From positions 1,364,001-1,428,000 of the forward strand of contig CAVOQE010000001.1 of NCBI GenBank assembly GCA_963698275.1: DNA of 64,000 nt. The letters run 5' to 3'. Source of the stretch: Anderseniella sp963698275 (GTDB lineage: Bacteria > Pseudomonadota > Alphaproteobacteria > Rhizobiales > Aestuariivirgaceae). The translations under genes were made by a program, and so were the position numbers. The notes beneath the pieces are model-generated. The model was not told the origin of the DNA. It made no database searches and saw only the letters and a list, made by a program, of their open reading frames with translations. Numbering within the stretch: position 1 is the first letter of the stretch; each line of letters begins with the position of its first letter. Below, piece after piece: positions 1-8,797 of this stretch.

Positions 1-1
1 T

Positions 2-1195
2 TTGGCGCCAACAGTGCTGTTCGCAGACGCACCTTCTGGCAAAAGCCGTTCCGTCACAGCCTACGTGTTTTGGCAAAAGGGTTGCCCGTACTGCGCTTCT
101 GCCAAGGTTGAACTGCAGCGTTTAAGCACGGTTCAACCTTCCGTAATGGTTGAGGCGATTGAACTGGATACTTCGACGGCCAATGAGGCCCTCTATGAAA
201 GATCGCTGGATTACTTCGGATTTGAACAAGCAGCGGTGCCGCTGGTCATCATTGGAGATCAACCTTTTCTTGGTTTTGCATCCCAGGGACGCAGTGCAAC
301 AGCTTACGAAGCGGCGATCGCGAAGTGTCTCAATAGCAAATGCCGGGACGTTATTGCTGAGTTGTCCGGTTCGCAACGGGGCGACTTGGCCAAGGAGAAG
401 ACAGGAAACCCATCTTCTTCAACCAATGTCACGCCAGCCCTGATTCCCGAGGTGGTTTCGTTACCCTTCCTGGGGCCTATTCAAACACGGGACCTGTCGC
501 TGCCAATGCTCACTGTGGTTCTGGCTGGGGTGGACGGGTTCAATCCTTGTGCCATGTGGGTTCTGGTGTTTCTCATCGGCTTGCTGTTGGGGCTAGATGA
601 TCAAAGGCGCATGTGGCTGCTGGGCGGGGCATTCCTGACGGCCACTGCTGTCATGTATTTTGCAGTGATGGCCGCGTGGCTCAACCTGGTTTTGATCCTG
701 GGTGCAGTGGTATGGCTGCGTCTGGCTATCGGGGCGCTGGCCGTTGGCGTTGGCTTCTATTTCCTGCGTGAGTATTGGACCAAGCCGGAAGCTGCCTGCA
801 AGGTCGTCAATCCCGGCCGCAGGCGAAAAATGATGGATGCATTTCGGCTAATCGTTCAACAAGACAATCTTGTGTGGGCGGTGCTGGGCATGATGGCTTT
901 GGCGGTAGGGGTCAACCTCATCGAGTTGCTTTGCTCGGCCGGTGTTCCTGCTGTTTACACACAGATATTGACACTCAACGATCTGCCTCCTGCCACATAT
1001 TATTCATACATTTGTCTCTACATCGCGGTGTTCATGCTCGACGATATAGCGATCTTTGCAACCGCGATGTTTGCGTTGCGTGTAAGCGGTTTGACCGGGA
1101 GTTACGCCCGATACTCACACTTGATTGGCGGAGTGGTATTAACGGCAATCGGTGCAGTGATGTTGCTGCGTCCCGAACTGCTGAGCTTTGGTTGA
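2..1195 (+). CDS. Glutaredoxin-like / CcdA-DsbD-like membrane fusion protein (5'-partial)
   Basis: The frame is open to the window edge, so the true start is probably upstream and the TTG at position 2 is likely internal. The residues before position 12 look like the end of a signal peptide. A thioredoxin/glutaredoxin-like domain follows with a C28-P-Y-C31 redox motif. After a linker (about 125-160), five or six membrane segments run from about 165 to the C-terminus and contain two intramembrane cysteines, in N-P-C-A (near 182) and E-L-L-C-S (near 308). Paired membrane cysteines of this kind carry electrons in CcdA/DsbD proteins. I infer a thiol-disulfide relay between membrane and periplasm. 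The gene converges on the FNR-type regulator at 1276-2019. The fold assignment is fairly secure; the substrate is unknown. Confidence 0.72.
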   Translation: MAPTVLFADAPSGKSRSVTAYVFWQKGCPYCASAKVELQRLSTVQPSVMVEAIELDTSTANEALYERSLDYFGFEQAAVPLVIIGDQPFLGFASQGRSATAYEAAIAKCLNSKCRDVIAELSGSQRGDLAKEKTGNPSSSTNVTPALIPEVVSLPFLGPIQTRDLSLPMLTVVLAGVDGFNPCAMWVLVFLIGLLLGLDDQRRMWLLGGAFLTATAVMYFAVMAAWLNLVLILGAVVWLRLAIGALAVGVGFYFLREYWTKPEAACKVVNPGRRRKMMDAFRLIVQQDNLVWAVLGMMALAVGVNLIELLCSAGVPAVYTQILTLNDLPPATYYSYICLYIAVFMLDDIAIFATAMFALRVSGLTGSYARYSHLIGGVVLTAIGAVMLLRPELLSFG

Positions 1196-1275
1196 CGTCG
1201 CAGGTATTGCCGACTATTGCACGTCCACGAATTCACCTGGCCTTGCGCAATTCACGTCTGATTGAGAACTCAAAG

Positions 1276-2019
1276 CTAGTTGCCCTCATATATCACCGCG
1301 ATATCACGCAGGCGGTCGATATCCGTAATCCGAATATCCTTTGCATTAGGCATTTCTATAATGCCGTCCGCCCTGAGCTTGCTCATATTGCGACTGACAG
1401 TCTCGATTGTCATGCCGAGGAAGCCTGCGATCTCCTCACGCTTAAGGGGCATATGCACTATTTGTCTGGTCTGCTGCGAGGTCTGATGGATGCAACCGGG
1501 GTGTTCTTTATTGCATTGCCAAAGGATAAAGCGTGCGACCTTTTCCATGGCACCCAGTCTGCCCAACACCATCATCCAGTCACGGGCCTCGTCCAGGTTA
1601 ACGCTCGCCTTTTTCAGCAGGTGGTGTGCCAGTTCAGGATGTTTTTCCAAGACTGCTTCAAACTGCTTGCGGCGGAAACAGCACACTTCAACATCTGTCA
1701 CACATTGAGCGCTATCATGGCTCACCGCAGTTTCTATATCGCCAAGAATATCAGAGCCGGAAAGCAGTCCGACAATCTGTTCGCGACCGTCCGGCAGCAT
1801 ACGGGTAAGCTTTACAATGCCTCTGACAATGATTGCAAAAAGTTGACTGGTTTCATCCTGATGCAAGACTTGATCTCCGGCACAAAATTGCCGGTGAGTC
1901 ATGATATCTGTAAGTTCGTGGATGTGCGGAGTGTCTAGCGCACTGCAAATCGCATGATGACGGACAGGACAATTGGCGCAACGCAAGTCCAAATGCACCT
2001 CCGGCACAAGCTCAGTCAA
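1276..2019 (-). CDS. fnrL: FNR/CRP-family oxygen-responsive transcriptional regulator (FnrL-like)
   Basis: A 247-residue protein with the layout of FNR: N-terminal cysteines C14, C17 and C25, a further C113/C114 pair in the cyclic-nucleotide-binding-like barrel, a dimerisation helix, and a C-terminal helix-turn-helix whose recognition helix reads E-T-V-S-R. In known FNR proteins four such cysteines hold an oxygen-labile [4Fe-4S] cluster, and the E-x2-S-R helix reads TTGAT half-sites. The C14/C17/C25 spacing is that of alphaproteobacterial FnrL rather than E. coli FNR. It is the only regulator of this type in the window, and perfect FNR boxes lie at 2691, 3801 and 9906. No clear FNR box was found in the 98 bp upstream of its own start. 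Confidence 0.9.
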   Translation of the reverse strand: MTELVPEVHLDLRCANCPVRHHAICSALDTPHIHELTDIMTHRQFCAGDQVLHQDETSQLFAIIVRGIVKLTRMLPDGREQIVGLLSGSDILGDIETAVSHDSAQCVTDVEVCCFRRKQFEAVLEKHPELAHHLLKKASVNLDEARDWMMVLGRLGAMEKVARFILWQCNKEHPGCIHQTSQQTRQIVHMPLKREEIAGFLGMTIETVSRNMSKLRADGIIEMPNAKDIRITDIDRLRDIAVIYEGN

Positions 2020-2117
2020 ATTTGTAAACCTCTAATTCAAACTCACCGTCCGCAATTACATAAACAGCATTCAGCATGCTTTGCAACTTGCCCGGTGGTC
2101 AGATGGACGCATGACAG

Positions 2118-2630
2118 CTATGCCCGATTACGGATCATCGCCAGCCGCAACTGCTCCATGTCAACAGTTGAAATGTCCTGGATTTGCCCTCGGAAGATTG
2201 AGGCATCTTCCCAATTCAAATGGCGTCTCATGCCGTCAAAACAGCATCTCAGCATATAGCCGACTGTATCCGGACTGCCAGGATTGATCCCCAGGCTCAT
2301 ATCGCTTAACGGCTCCTGGAGTTCAAACACATAAGTCTGCATGGCGGTATGTTCCGATATAGCCTGCTCTGTGCAGGCTGCCAGTACCGTGTTGTCAGGT
2401 TCCTTCTGCAGCATGAGCTCGAACAAAACCTCTTCATCGCGATGACACACGGGCAATTCAGTCTGCAAACAACTATTGATGGTTTTACACAAATTGACAT
2501 CCAGCGGGCCGCCAAGTTGATCGGCCAGTCGCTCTAGCTCATCGCAAAACAGGCGTTGCCAACCTCGTTCCAGCTTTATTACAGCCATCGGGTCAGCGTA
2601 CTTCAGATCAACGTCCAGCGATGACTGCAT
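2118..2630 (-). CDS. Hemerythrin-like (HHE-type) cytoplasmic protein
   Basis: From the ATG at 2630 the product has 170 residues. Hemerythrin-like metal-ligand signatures are visible: H63-R-D-E66-E67, E93-H94 and R-R-H137-L-N-W-E141-D. The histidine usual in the first helix is missing, so the di-iron site may be incomplete or altered. The 2630 start is preferred because AGAGG lies 8 nt upstream; ATG 2663 and a longer start at 2717 are possible, but the latter would overlap the FNR box at 2691-2704. Family members bind or sense O2, NO or iron. It lies upstream of and in the same direction as fnrL, 98 bp away, which fits oxygen or NO physiology. Assignment rests on motif spacing only. Confidence 0.6.
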   Translation of the reverse strand: MQSSLDVDLKYADPMAVIKLERGWQRLFCDELERLADQLGGPLDVNLCKTINSCLQTELPVCHRDEEVLFELMLQKEPDNTVLAACTEQAISEHTAMQTYVFELQEPLSDMSLGINPGSPDTVGYMLRCCFDGMRRHLNWEDASIFRGQIQDISTVDMEQLRLAMIRNRA

Positions 2631-2690
2631 ACTATCGGCCTCTGCAGAAATTCCTGGTGACATTGTTGATCTGGAACTCGGTGGCAAGCA

Positions 2691-2704
2691 TTGATATTGG
2701 TCAA
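2691..2704. promoter_or_regulatory. Predicted FNR box (perfect)
   Basis: TTGATATTGGTCAA matches TTGAY-N4-RTCAA at every fixed position. It sits between two divergent genes, 60 bp before the hemerythrin-like start at 2630 and 49 bp before the secreted-protein start at 2754, so it could serve either or both. Confidence 0.7.
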
Positions 2705-2753
2705 GGATACATCTCACCGGATCGGTATGGTGCTGTTTCAGGGAGGATTATTC

Positions 2754-3257
2754 ATGGCTAGTATTCATTCTTTGAAGAGTGTTTCATCTGCGATCTTGAT
2801 TGCTGTGGCTGCAGTTGTTGCGAGTGTGCCGGCGACCCGTGCAACGATCGTGGACCGATCAGCGTTTTCCTCAAGCCTGCCGATGATGAACGCGGAAAAC
2901 GGTGTGGAGTTGGTTCGCGAGCGGCGAAGGGCTCGAAAGGCTCGTCGGCATGGACGCAAGGCACGCCGGCATGCCCGCAAGCATCGCAGAAAGCTGCGCC
3001 GGTCGAGCAGGTATCATCGCAGACATGCAAGGCGTGGACATCGCCGCAGGCACAGGCATCGCAGGTATCGGCGAGGCAGCTATGTGCACCCCTATCTCTA
3101 CAGCATTCCGTACGGCTACTACTATCCTTACCGGTCAAGCCGCTATTATGGCTCGTCACGGTGCCGCAGATGGCATCGCAGATGTGTACGGAGATGGGGA
3201 TACAGTAACCGCAATTACAGAGGCTGCATGCGTTACCATGGTTGCCGTCCACGCTGA
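2754..3257 (+). CDS. Arg/His-rich secreted small protein with four-cysteine C-terminal module
   Basis: The ATG at 2754 has GGAGG 8 nt upstream. The 167-residue product starts with a signal peptide (about residues 1-32, ending A-T-R-A). A very basic stretch follows (about 55-108, mostly Arg, His and Lys in R-R-H and R-K repeats), then a Tyr-rich segment. The C-terminus has cysteines 137, 144, 158 and 164 in the pattern C-x6-C-x3-W-G-x5-Y-x-G-C-M-R-Y-x-G-C. The same module with identical spacing ends the protein at 20895-21302. I recognise no named family. The basic region could bind nucleic acid, heme or anionic polymers, but this is a guess. A perfect FNR box lies upstream. Confidence 0.65.
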   Translation: MASIHSLKSVSSAILIAVAAVVASVPATRATIVDRSAFSSSLPMMNAENGVELVRERRRARKARRHGRKARRHARKHRRKLRRSSRYHRRHARRGHRRRHRHRRYRRGSYVHPYLYSIPYGYYYPYRSSRYYGSSRCRRWHRRCVRRWGYSNRNYRGCMRYHGCRPR

Positions 3258-3312
3258 ATGATCAAGGCATCGTGTGACGCGTTCACACCTGCAACCGGAA
3301 GGAGGACACACA

Positions 3313-3558
3313 ATGGACTCTGCGAAAGGCTGGCTACTGGAACAGTTTCCGGATTACGAAAAGGCCATCCAGAACCTTTGGGGCTCCGACAAGGGGTTCG
3401 AGGCGACAAGCCACGAATTGCAGGAAGTCCAGTTGAAAGTTGACAGACTGAATGCGGCAAGCGACCCGGCCGAACCCATGGAGGCTGAAAGGCTCAAGGC
3501 AAGACGCGATGCCCTGCACCGTGAGTTAATGATGCTCATGGGTGCAAACATGCGGTAA
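3313..3558 (+). CDS. Small helical protein, YdcH/DUF465-like
   Basis: The product has 81 residues from ATG 3313, with GGAGG 9 nt upstream, 55 bp after the preceding gene and probably in its transcript. The sequence looks like two helices, with the second part (about 30-75) being a heptad-like coiled coil. H-E-L-x2-V-x6-L followed by L-K-x-R-R-D-A-L resembles the short YdcH/DUF465 proteins, whose function is unknown. The usual family length is about 70 residues, so size agrees. No membrane segment or signal peptide is seen. The position behind an FNR-box gene suggests low-oxygen expression, which is inference. Confidence 0.5.
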   Translation: MDSAKGWLLEQFPDYEKAIQNLWGSDKGFEATSHELQEVQLKVDRLNAASDPAEPMEAERLKARRDALHRELMMLMGANMR

Positions 3559-3878
3559 GTGAAGCCACGTTTTAGGGATTTCTGCTCTCCGCCCTGCTGC
3601 CGGAAGAAGGTGGCGTCAGCCTTGACCCAGCGGGTGGCCGATCAAGTCGCCACAGTCGATCCAGTAGCCTATGCAAGATGCATTTTCCTAACCCGATGTG
3701 CAAAACAGTATTTACTGCTTTTGAACCTCCGTTCCCAAGCCAGAACGGGCATTCGCCTGGCACATGATCCGTTCCGGCTTTCGCAACACCAGGTGCGTGC
3801 TTGACGCAAATCAAGGCTGCCGTCATCCACACTTCCTAGAATTTCCACACCAAACAGATTGTCAGGAACATTCGAAAA
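3559..3878. other. Intergenic region before the macAB-type operon
   Basis: This 320-bp gap has short open frames on both strands but none with a convincing ribosome binding site or recognisable product. Its only clear content is the FNR box at 3801-3814. Confidence 0.5.
3801..3814. promoter_or_regulatory. Predicted FNR box (perfect) upstream of macA-like gene
   Basis: TTGACGCAAATCAA matches TTGAY-N4-RTCAA. It is centred about 71 bp before the GTG start at 3879. With a class II activator position near -41 this predicts a transcript start around 3849. Confidence 0.7.
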
Positions 3879-5165
3879 GTGAACAATTCAGCCACGGAAT
3901 CTGAACGCAAGGATATTGAAGAGGTTCTCGGACTCGGTGCAAGGGCGATACCTTGGTGGCGCTCATGGCGTGTGCTTGGCTTGGCCATTATTGTAATGTT
4001 CGCTGCCAGCTTGGGATATGTTTATTGGTCCGGCAGCAACGCTTCAAGCACTACCCAATACAAAACCGAACCAGTTTCCCGAGGTGGTCTGACGGTTACG
4101 GTTACGGCAACAGGAACGGTTGAACCGACGAATGAAATCGAGATTTCAAGTGAACTTTCCGGGATGATCAAGTCGGTCAATGTAGATTACAATGACGAAG
4201 TGAAACTGGGTCAGGTTCTTGCCGAACTCGACACTGACAAGTTGGAGGCTCAACTTGCTCATACGCGCGCAACACTGGCGGCGAAGAAGGCGAAACTGCT
4301 CGAACTCAAGGCCACTCAAATAGAGAAAAAGAGCGAGTACGAGCGGGTAAGGCCGCTGGCAAGAAAAGGATATTCGTCTCAGTCATCTCTGGATGTGGCA
4401 AAAGCAGCCTATGATCGTGCTGTGGCATTGGTGACAAGCGGCGCTGCCGACGTGGCCGTGGCTGAAGCTGATCTGAATCTCGATGAAACCAATCTGAAAA
4501 AGGCCTGCATCTGTTCGCCTATCAATGGCGTGGTCCTTAAGCGCAATGTTGATCCAGGACAGACCGTTGCCTCGTCCTTTCAGGCGCCTGTGTTGTTTAC
4601 ATTGGCCGATGATCTGCGCGAGATGCAGCTTGAGGTCGATGTTGATGAAGCTGATATTGGCAAGGTCAAGGAAGGCAATGAAGCCAAGTTTACGATAGAA
4701 TCTTTTCAAGATCGGGACTTTCCCGCCCGAATATCCGAACTGCGATTTGCGCCGGAAACAGTAGAAGGCGTGGTGACGTACAAGGCGGTTTTGACAATTG
4801 ACAACAATGATCTCCTGTTGCGGCCAGGGATGACGGCAACAGCAGAAATCAATGTGCAAACCGTAGAAGACGCATTGCTGATCCCAAATGCTGCATTGCG
4901 GTATGCACCCGCTGCAGACACTGAAAAAGGGTCTGGCAAGAGCTTTATTCAATCCATCTTGCCTCGCCGTCCGCGTTCAGCGGAAATTGCAAAGATTGAA
5001 CAAACCAAGAGTGGGGAACGGCGTATTTGGGTGCTTCATAACGACACTCCAGTGTCGGTGAATGTTCGCACCGGAGTTACCGATGGTGTAAAGACCCAAA
5101 TTCTTGAGGGTGAACTGGGATTAGACGATCGAGTGATCGTGGACACGATCAAAGCGGCAAACTAG
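3879..5165 (+). CDS. macA: MacA/HlyD-family periplasmic adaptor subunit
   Basis: This 428-residue protein starts at GTG 3879 (AGGA upstream). It has a short cytoplasmic tail, one membrane helix at about 30-50, a biotinyl/lipoyl half-motif, a long helical hairpin (about 115-200), a second lipoyl half around V-L-K-R-N-V-D-P-G, and beta-barrel and membrane-proximal domains. This is the order of MacA/RND-type adaptors, which link an inner-membrane ABC exporter to an outer-membrane channel. Its stop at 5163-5165 is followed directly by the ABC ATPase start, and the FtsX-type permease comes next, giving a MacAB-type system. No TolC-like gene lies nearby. Substrates of such systems include macrolides, peptides and heme precursors; the one here is unknown. 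Confidence 0.85.
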   Translation: MNNSATESERKDIEEVLGLGARAIPWWRSWRVLGLAIIVMFAASLGYVYWSGSNASSTTQYKTEPVSRGGLTVTVTATGTVEPTNEIEISSELSGMIKSVNVDYNDEVKLGQVLAELDTDKLEAQLAHTRATLAAKKAKLLELKATQIEKKSEYERVRPLARKGYSSQSSLDVAKAAYDRAVALVTSGAADVAVAEADLNLDETNLKKACICSPINGVVLKRNVDPGQTVASSFQAPVLFTLADDLREMQLEVDVDEADIGKVKEGNEAKFTIESFQDRDFPARISELRFAPETVEGVVTYKAVLTIDNNDLLLRPGMTATAEINVQTVEDALLIPNAALRYAPAADTEKGSGKSFIQSILPRRPRSAEIAKIEQTKSGERRIWVLHNDTPVSVNVRTGVTDGVKTQILEGELGLDDRVIVDTIKAAN

Positions 5166-5901
5166 ATGGTCGCACCGGTTGGAAAACAAACGCACGTCGC
5201 CTCAACACCGTTGATGGAGCTTAAGGGCGTCACAAAGGTCTATGGCTCAGGGCCCGCTGCTGTGCATGCCTTGGCGGGTGTTGACCTGCGTATCGACAAA
5301 GGCGAGTTTGTTGCCATCATGGGCCCCAGTGGTTCTGGTAAATCAACGGCAATGAACATGCTGGGTTGTTTGGACACACCCTCAAGTGGTCAGTATCTGT
5401 TCAAGGGTGTGGAAGTTGGGGGACTCAACCAGGATCAGCGAGCGCTGATAAGGCGCAATTTTCTGGGTTTTGTTTTCCAGGTTTTCAACCTTCTTCCGCG
5501 AACTTCGGCACTGGAGAATGTGGAGCTTCCACTGATCTATCGTGGTATGCGACAAGCCGAGCGCCGTACTCTGGCACTTGGAAGCGCTCAAGAAAGTTGG
5601 TCTTGCAGGCCGGGAAAGTCACAGCCCCGGTGAATTATCAGGCGGTGAGCAACAGCGCGCCGCCATAGCACGAGCCATTGCAAGTCAACCCGATGTGCTT
5701 CTGGCTGATGAGCCCACCGGTAATCTCGATACAAGTCGCAGCCGCGAAATCATGGAGTTGCTAACCAGCCTCAACAAGAATGAAGGTATCACCATCATTA
5801 TGGTGACCCACGCAAGCGAGATGGCTGATTATGCCGATCGCATCATCCTGTTTGTCGATGGCAAGATTGCCTCCGATGGCCAGGCGAAGGAGGCTGTCTG
5901 A
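5166..5901 (+). pseudogene. macB: MacB-type ABC transporter ATP-binding subunit, interrupted by a +1 frameshift
   Basis: Two reading frames together give one ABC ATPase of about 245 residues. The first (from ATG 5166) has Walker A G-P-S-G-S-G-K-S-T and the Q-loop. The second carries the signature L-S-G-G-E-Q-Q-R, Walker B L-L-A-D-E-P-T-G-N-L-D and the H-loop V-T-H-A. They join if one T is removed from the CTT at 5577-5579: the text then reads L-A-L-E-A-L-K-K. The first frame stops at 5631-5633. Either the gene is newly broken or the read has a one-base error. All catalytic motifs are intact and both neighbours look functional, which favours a recent mutation or an error. The stop overlaps the permease start (TGATG). 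Confidence 0.8.
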
Positions 5902-7109
5902 TGATCTGGGAAACCATCAAGCTCGCTCTTCAGGCAATTTTTCGCAACGCGCTCAGATCGTTTTTGACCGTCCTTGGTATCGTTATTGGCGTTGCTGCAG
6001 TTATCACGATGGTCACCGTTGGAGGTGGTACCACGGCCCAGGTCACGCAGGATATTGCCAAGCTTGGCAGCAACCTTCTGTTTGTCCGCCCCGGCCAGGG
6101 CTTCGGACCCGGCAGAGCCAGAACCTCCGCAGCAAATTTTGATGCCCGCGATCTTGTTGCTTTGCGCCAGCAGATCAACGGCGTCAAAGTCATAGCGCCG
6201 GTCTCGCGAACGGCTTCTACCGCCATCTATGGTAACGAGAACTGGAGTACCACCATTACAGGGAGTACTAACGAGTACTTCGTTGCTCAAGACTGGATCT
6301 TTGCATCCGGACGCCAGTTTTTTGATTCAGAGTTGCGATCCGGAAAGGCGGCTTGTATCGTCGGTGAGACCGTTCGCACGGAATTGTTCGGCAAGGCCGA
6401 TCCAATTGGCTCCAAGATCCGCCTGAAAAAGGTATCTTGCGAGATCATTGGTTTGTTGGCAGCCAAAGGACAGTCCAGCTTTGGTCAGGATCAGGATGAT
6501 ATCGTTGTCATGCCGATCCGCGCCGTCCAGCGCCGATTTCTTGGCAATCAGGATATTCAAACCATTTATGTGTCAGCGCATGATGGAGTTTCGACGGCGA
6601 AAGTTCGCCGAGATGTAACTTTTTTGATGCGTGAGTTGCGTCGGATATCACCACTTGAAGACGATGATTTCAATGTGCGTGACATGACTGAAATCGCCAA
6701 CATGTTGTCTGGGACAACTCGTGTACTGACTGGGTTATTAGGTGCTGTCGCCGCCGTCAGCCTGCTTGTAGGCGGTATTGGCATCATGAATATCATGCTG
6801 GTATCGGTGACCGAACGAACCCGGGAAATTGGCATTCGTCTGGCGGTCGGAGCACAAGAAAGTCAGGTGCTGATGCAATTCCTTGTGGAAGCGGTTGTGC
6901 TGTCTTTGATTGGTGGTTTGATTGGCATTGCACTTGGACTGGGGCTTGCGGGATTTGCTGCAAACATACTGAAGGTACCGTTCATATTTGAACCAAACAT
7001 TGTGATAATCGCTTTTGTATTTTCCGCGCTTGTGGGTGTCGTCTTCGGTTACTTTCCTGCGCGAAGGGCAGCGCGTTTGAATCCGATAGAAGCACTGCGT
7101 CATGAGTAG
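5901..7109 (+). CDS. MacB/FtsX-family ABC transporter permease
   Basis: The product has 402 residues, with one N-terminal membrane helix (about 20-43), a large periplasmic domain (about 45-270), and three C-terminal helices (about 275-395) ending in P-A-R-R-A-A-R-L-N-P-I-E-A-L-R. This is the MacB permease layout. Start ATG 5901 overlaps the upstream ATPase stop by one base, so translation is coupled. In the separated arrangement seen here the ATPase and permease are individual chains, unlike E. coli MacB where they are fused. The gene converges on the ZIP transporter at 7162 with 52 bp between, and no obvious terminator lies there. If the ATPase frameshift is real, this permease lacks its partner. 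Confidence 0.85.
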   Translation: MIWETIKLALQAIFRNALRSFLTVLGIVIGVAAVITMVTVGGGTTAQVTQDIAKLGSNLLFVRPGQGFGPGRARTSAANFDARDLVALRQQINGVKVIAPVSRTASTAIYGNENWSTTITGSTNEYFVAQDWIFASGRQFFDSELRSGKAACIVGETVRTELFGKADPIGSKIRLKKVSCEIIGLLAAKGQSSFGQDQDDIVVMPIRAVQRRFLGNQDIQTIYVSAHDGVSTAKVRRDVTFLMRELRRISPLEDDDFNVRDMTEIANMLSGTTRVLTGLLGAVAAVSLLVGGIGIMNIMLVSVTERTREIGIRLAVGAQESQVLMQFLVEAVVLSLIGGLIGIALGLGLAGFAANILKVPFIFEPNIVIIAFVFSALVGVVFGYFPARRAARLNPIEALRHE

Positions 7110-7161
7110 AGCTGACCGGGAGTTGCATCTGTAGCTGTTGAATTTTGCCTGAGTTTGCATC

Positions 7162-7935
7162 CTAGCCGAACACGACATCCAGAAACATCATGACAACCAC
7201 TCCGATAATAAGCCCTGCGGTAGCGGCTTTGTGGTGGCCGTGGCGATGTGTTTCAGGAATGATTTCATTGCTGATCACGTAGATCATTGCTCCGGCAGCG
7301 AAAGTCAGGCCCCAGGGCAAGAGGAACTGTGACGCGCTCACAGCCACTGCGCCTGCCAGCCCCGCCAGCGGCTCCACAAGACCGGTTAAAGATGCAACCT
7401 TGAAGGCATAGATCTTGCTATAACCTTCCGACTGAAGAGCCAGTGCAACTGCCAGCCCTTCGGGTGCGTTTTGAAGTCCAATGCCAAGTGCCAATGTTGC
7501 TGCGGCACTTATGTCGCCACCACCGAAGCCGATACCGACGGCCAGTCCTTCGGGAACATTGTGCAAAGTGATGGCAATGACAAACAACCAGATTTTCCTG
7601 ACAGATTCAGCCTTTGGACCTTCGTATCCCTTGATGAAGTGGCGATGTGGAATCTTCTCGTCCAGAAGGTAGATCGCGACGGCGCCTGAAATGATTCCGC
7701 CCATGGCAATCAGGGCAGGGTAGGTACCTTTGCCATACAGTCTGGTGGAAATTTCGAGACTTGGGATGATCAGGGAAAAGAACGAGGCTGAGAGCATGAT
7801 CCCTGCTGCAAACCCCAGCAGAATATCGTTCATTCTGCGTGAGACAGTCTTGCCTACAAGGATTGGTAAAGCGCCTACTGCGGTCATCAATCCGGCAGCA
7901 AGGCTGCCCAGGAAACCTAGCGCGATGATATTCAT
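7162..7935 (-). CDS. ZIP-family divalent metal transporter (first of tandem pair)
   Basis: From ATG 7935 the product has 257 residues and about eight membrane helices. The metal-site motifs typical of ZIP proteins are present: H-N-V-P-E-G-L-A-V-G-I-G in helix 4 and Q-N-A-P-E-G-L-A-V-A in helix 5, with a further E-x-I-P-E-T-H-R-H-G-H-H stretch near the end. A longer frame to 8097 would overlap the upstream gene and lacks membrane features, so 7935 is chosen. ZIP proteins import Zn2+, Fe2+ or Mn2+ into the cytoplasm. It follows another ZIP gene by 49 bp on the same strand and is probably co-transcribed with it. Confidence 0.82.
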   Translation of the reverse strand: MNIIALGFLGSLAAGLMTAVGALPILVGKTVSRRMNDILLGFAAGIMLSASFFSLIIPSLEISTRLYGKGTYPALIAMGGIISGAVAIYLLDEKIPHRHFIKGYEGPKAESVRKIWLFVIAITLHNVPEGLAVGIGFGGGDISAAATLALGIGLQNAPEGLAVALALQSEGYSKIYAFKVASLTGLVEPLAGLAGAVAVSASQFLLPWGLTFAAGAMIYVISNEIIPETHRHGHHKAATAGLIIGVVVMMFLDVVFG

Positions 7936-7984
7936 CTGCTCGAGCTGACAGTTGTTTTTGTCTGCATGGCGCTTTTCCGACCTT

Positions 7985-8728
7985 CTAATGGCTAAGGGTG
8001 ATGCCGATTGCTGTGGCAATCCCAGCCGCCAGTGCGAACAAGGAATACCTGCGCGGTTCGCGTTCGGCTGCCGGCAATAAATGAGTGGCTCCCACATAGA
8101 TCAGGGCACCGGCTGACAGGCTGAGCAGACTGCCAAGCACAGAGATATCCACGCGTTGAACAAACGGGTATGAAGTCAGTGTTCCCAGAGGGGTTGACAG
8201 CGCAGCTGCCATAAATGCCAGCCAGAATGCCCACTTCTTTTCCAGGCCACCTCTCAGGAGCAGGACGTAGGTGACAATACCCTCAGGAAATTCGTGGAGC
8301 ACCATCCCAATGGCGGCAGCTACGCCTGTGAATGTACTCACGGTGAAGGTGATCGAATAGACCGCGCCGTCAAGGAGAGAGTGGAACCCGATGCCCAGCA
8401 TGGGAACCAATCCAATTGCATAGTCCGCCTTGGCAGGCCGATCGCACACATAGGCTGAAATGAACCGGTTGAGAATGTGCATCATCAGATAGCCGACAAG
8501 AAGATAGACAGGAGCAGACTCCTGCAGATCGAAACTCTTCGGGATCAGATGGAGAAATGAAACCGTGACCAGGACACCGGCAGCAAAAGCAGCGAAGTAA
8601 CTGGAGTTCTGCCGGCCCCAGTTTTCGTGATGTTGTACGACCACAATTCCGATTGTGGTAACCAGCGCGGCAACAAGACTGGCCGCCATCGGATACAAGA
8701 ATTGTTCATCCACAAAACCAACTCCCAT
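7985..8728 (-). CDS. ZIP-family divalent metal transporter (second of tandem pair)
   Basis: The product has 247 residues and about eight predicted membrane helices. Key positions are G-F-H-S-L-L-D-G-A-V-Y in helix 4 and V-L-H-E-F-P-E-G-I-V-T in helix 5, the His and Glu pairs that form the ZIP transport site. Sequence similarity to the downstream ZIP protein is limited to these motifs, so the two are from different subfamilies rather than a recent duplication. The metal cannot be told from sequence. No Zur or Fur box was recognised in the 69 bp upstream. Confidence 0.8.
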   Translation of the reverse strand: MGVGFVDEQFLYPMAASLVAALVTTIGIVVVQHHENWGRQNSSYFAAFAAGVLVTVSFLHLIPKSFDLQESAPVYLLVGYLMMHILNRFISAYVCDRPAKADYAIGLVPMLGIGFHSLLDGAVYSITFTVSTFTGVAAAIGMVLHEFPEGIVTYVLLLRGGLEKKWAFWLAFMAAALSTPLGTLTSYPFVQRVDISVLGSLLSLSAGALIYVGATHLLPAAEREPRRYSLFALAAGIATAIGITLSH

Positions 8729-8797
8729 AACCCTTCAGAAATGTCAGATGACTTTTGAGTTTCAACCTCTTGGCTTCGACCGCCACATTACCTGTTG

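Noticed and set aside
775..1938. A 387-codon plus-strand frame over the regulator and fusion gene
   Set aside because: It overlaps two well supported genes in other frames, and its product has no recognisable motif.
2758..3252. A Cys/Ala-rich minus-strand frame opposite the secreted Arg-rich gene
   Set aside because: Its composition is the complement of the Arg codons. The plus-strand frame has the Shine-Dalgarno, signal peptide and paralogue.
3559..3804. An 81-codon frame opening with GTG right after the DUF465-like gene
   Set aside because: No ribosome binding site and no recognisable fold; the region more likely serves as regulatory DNA.
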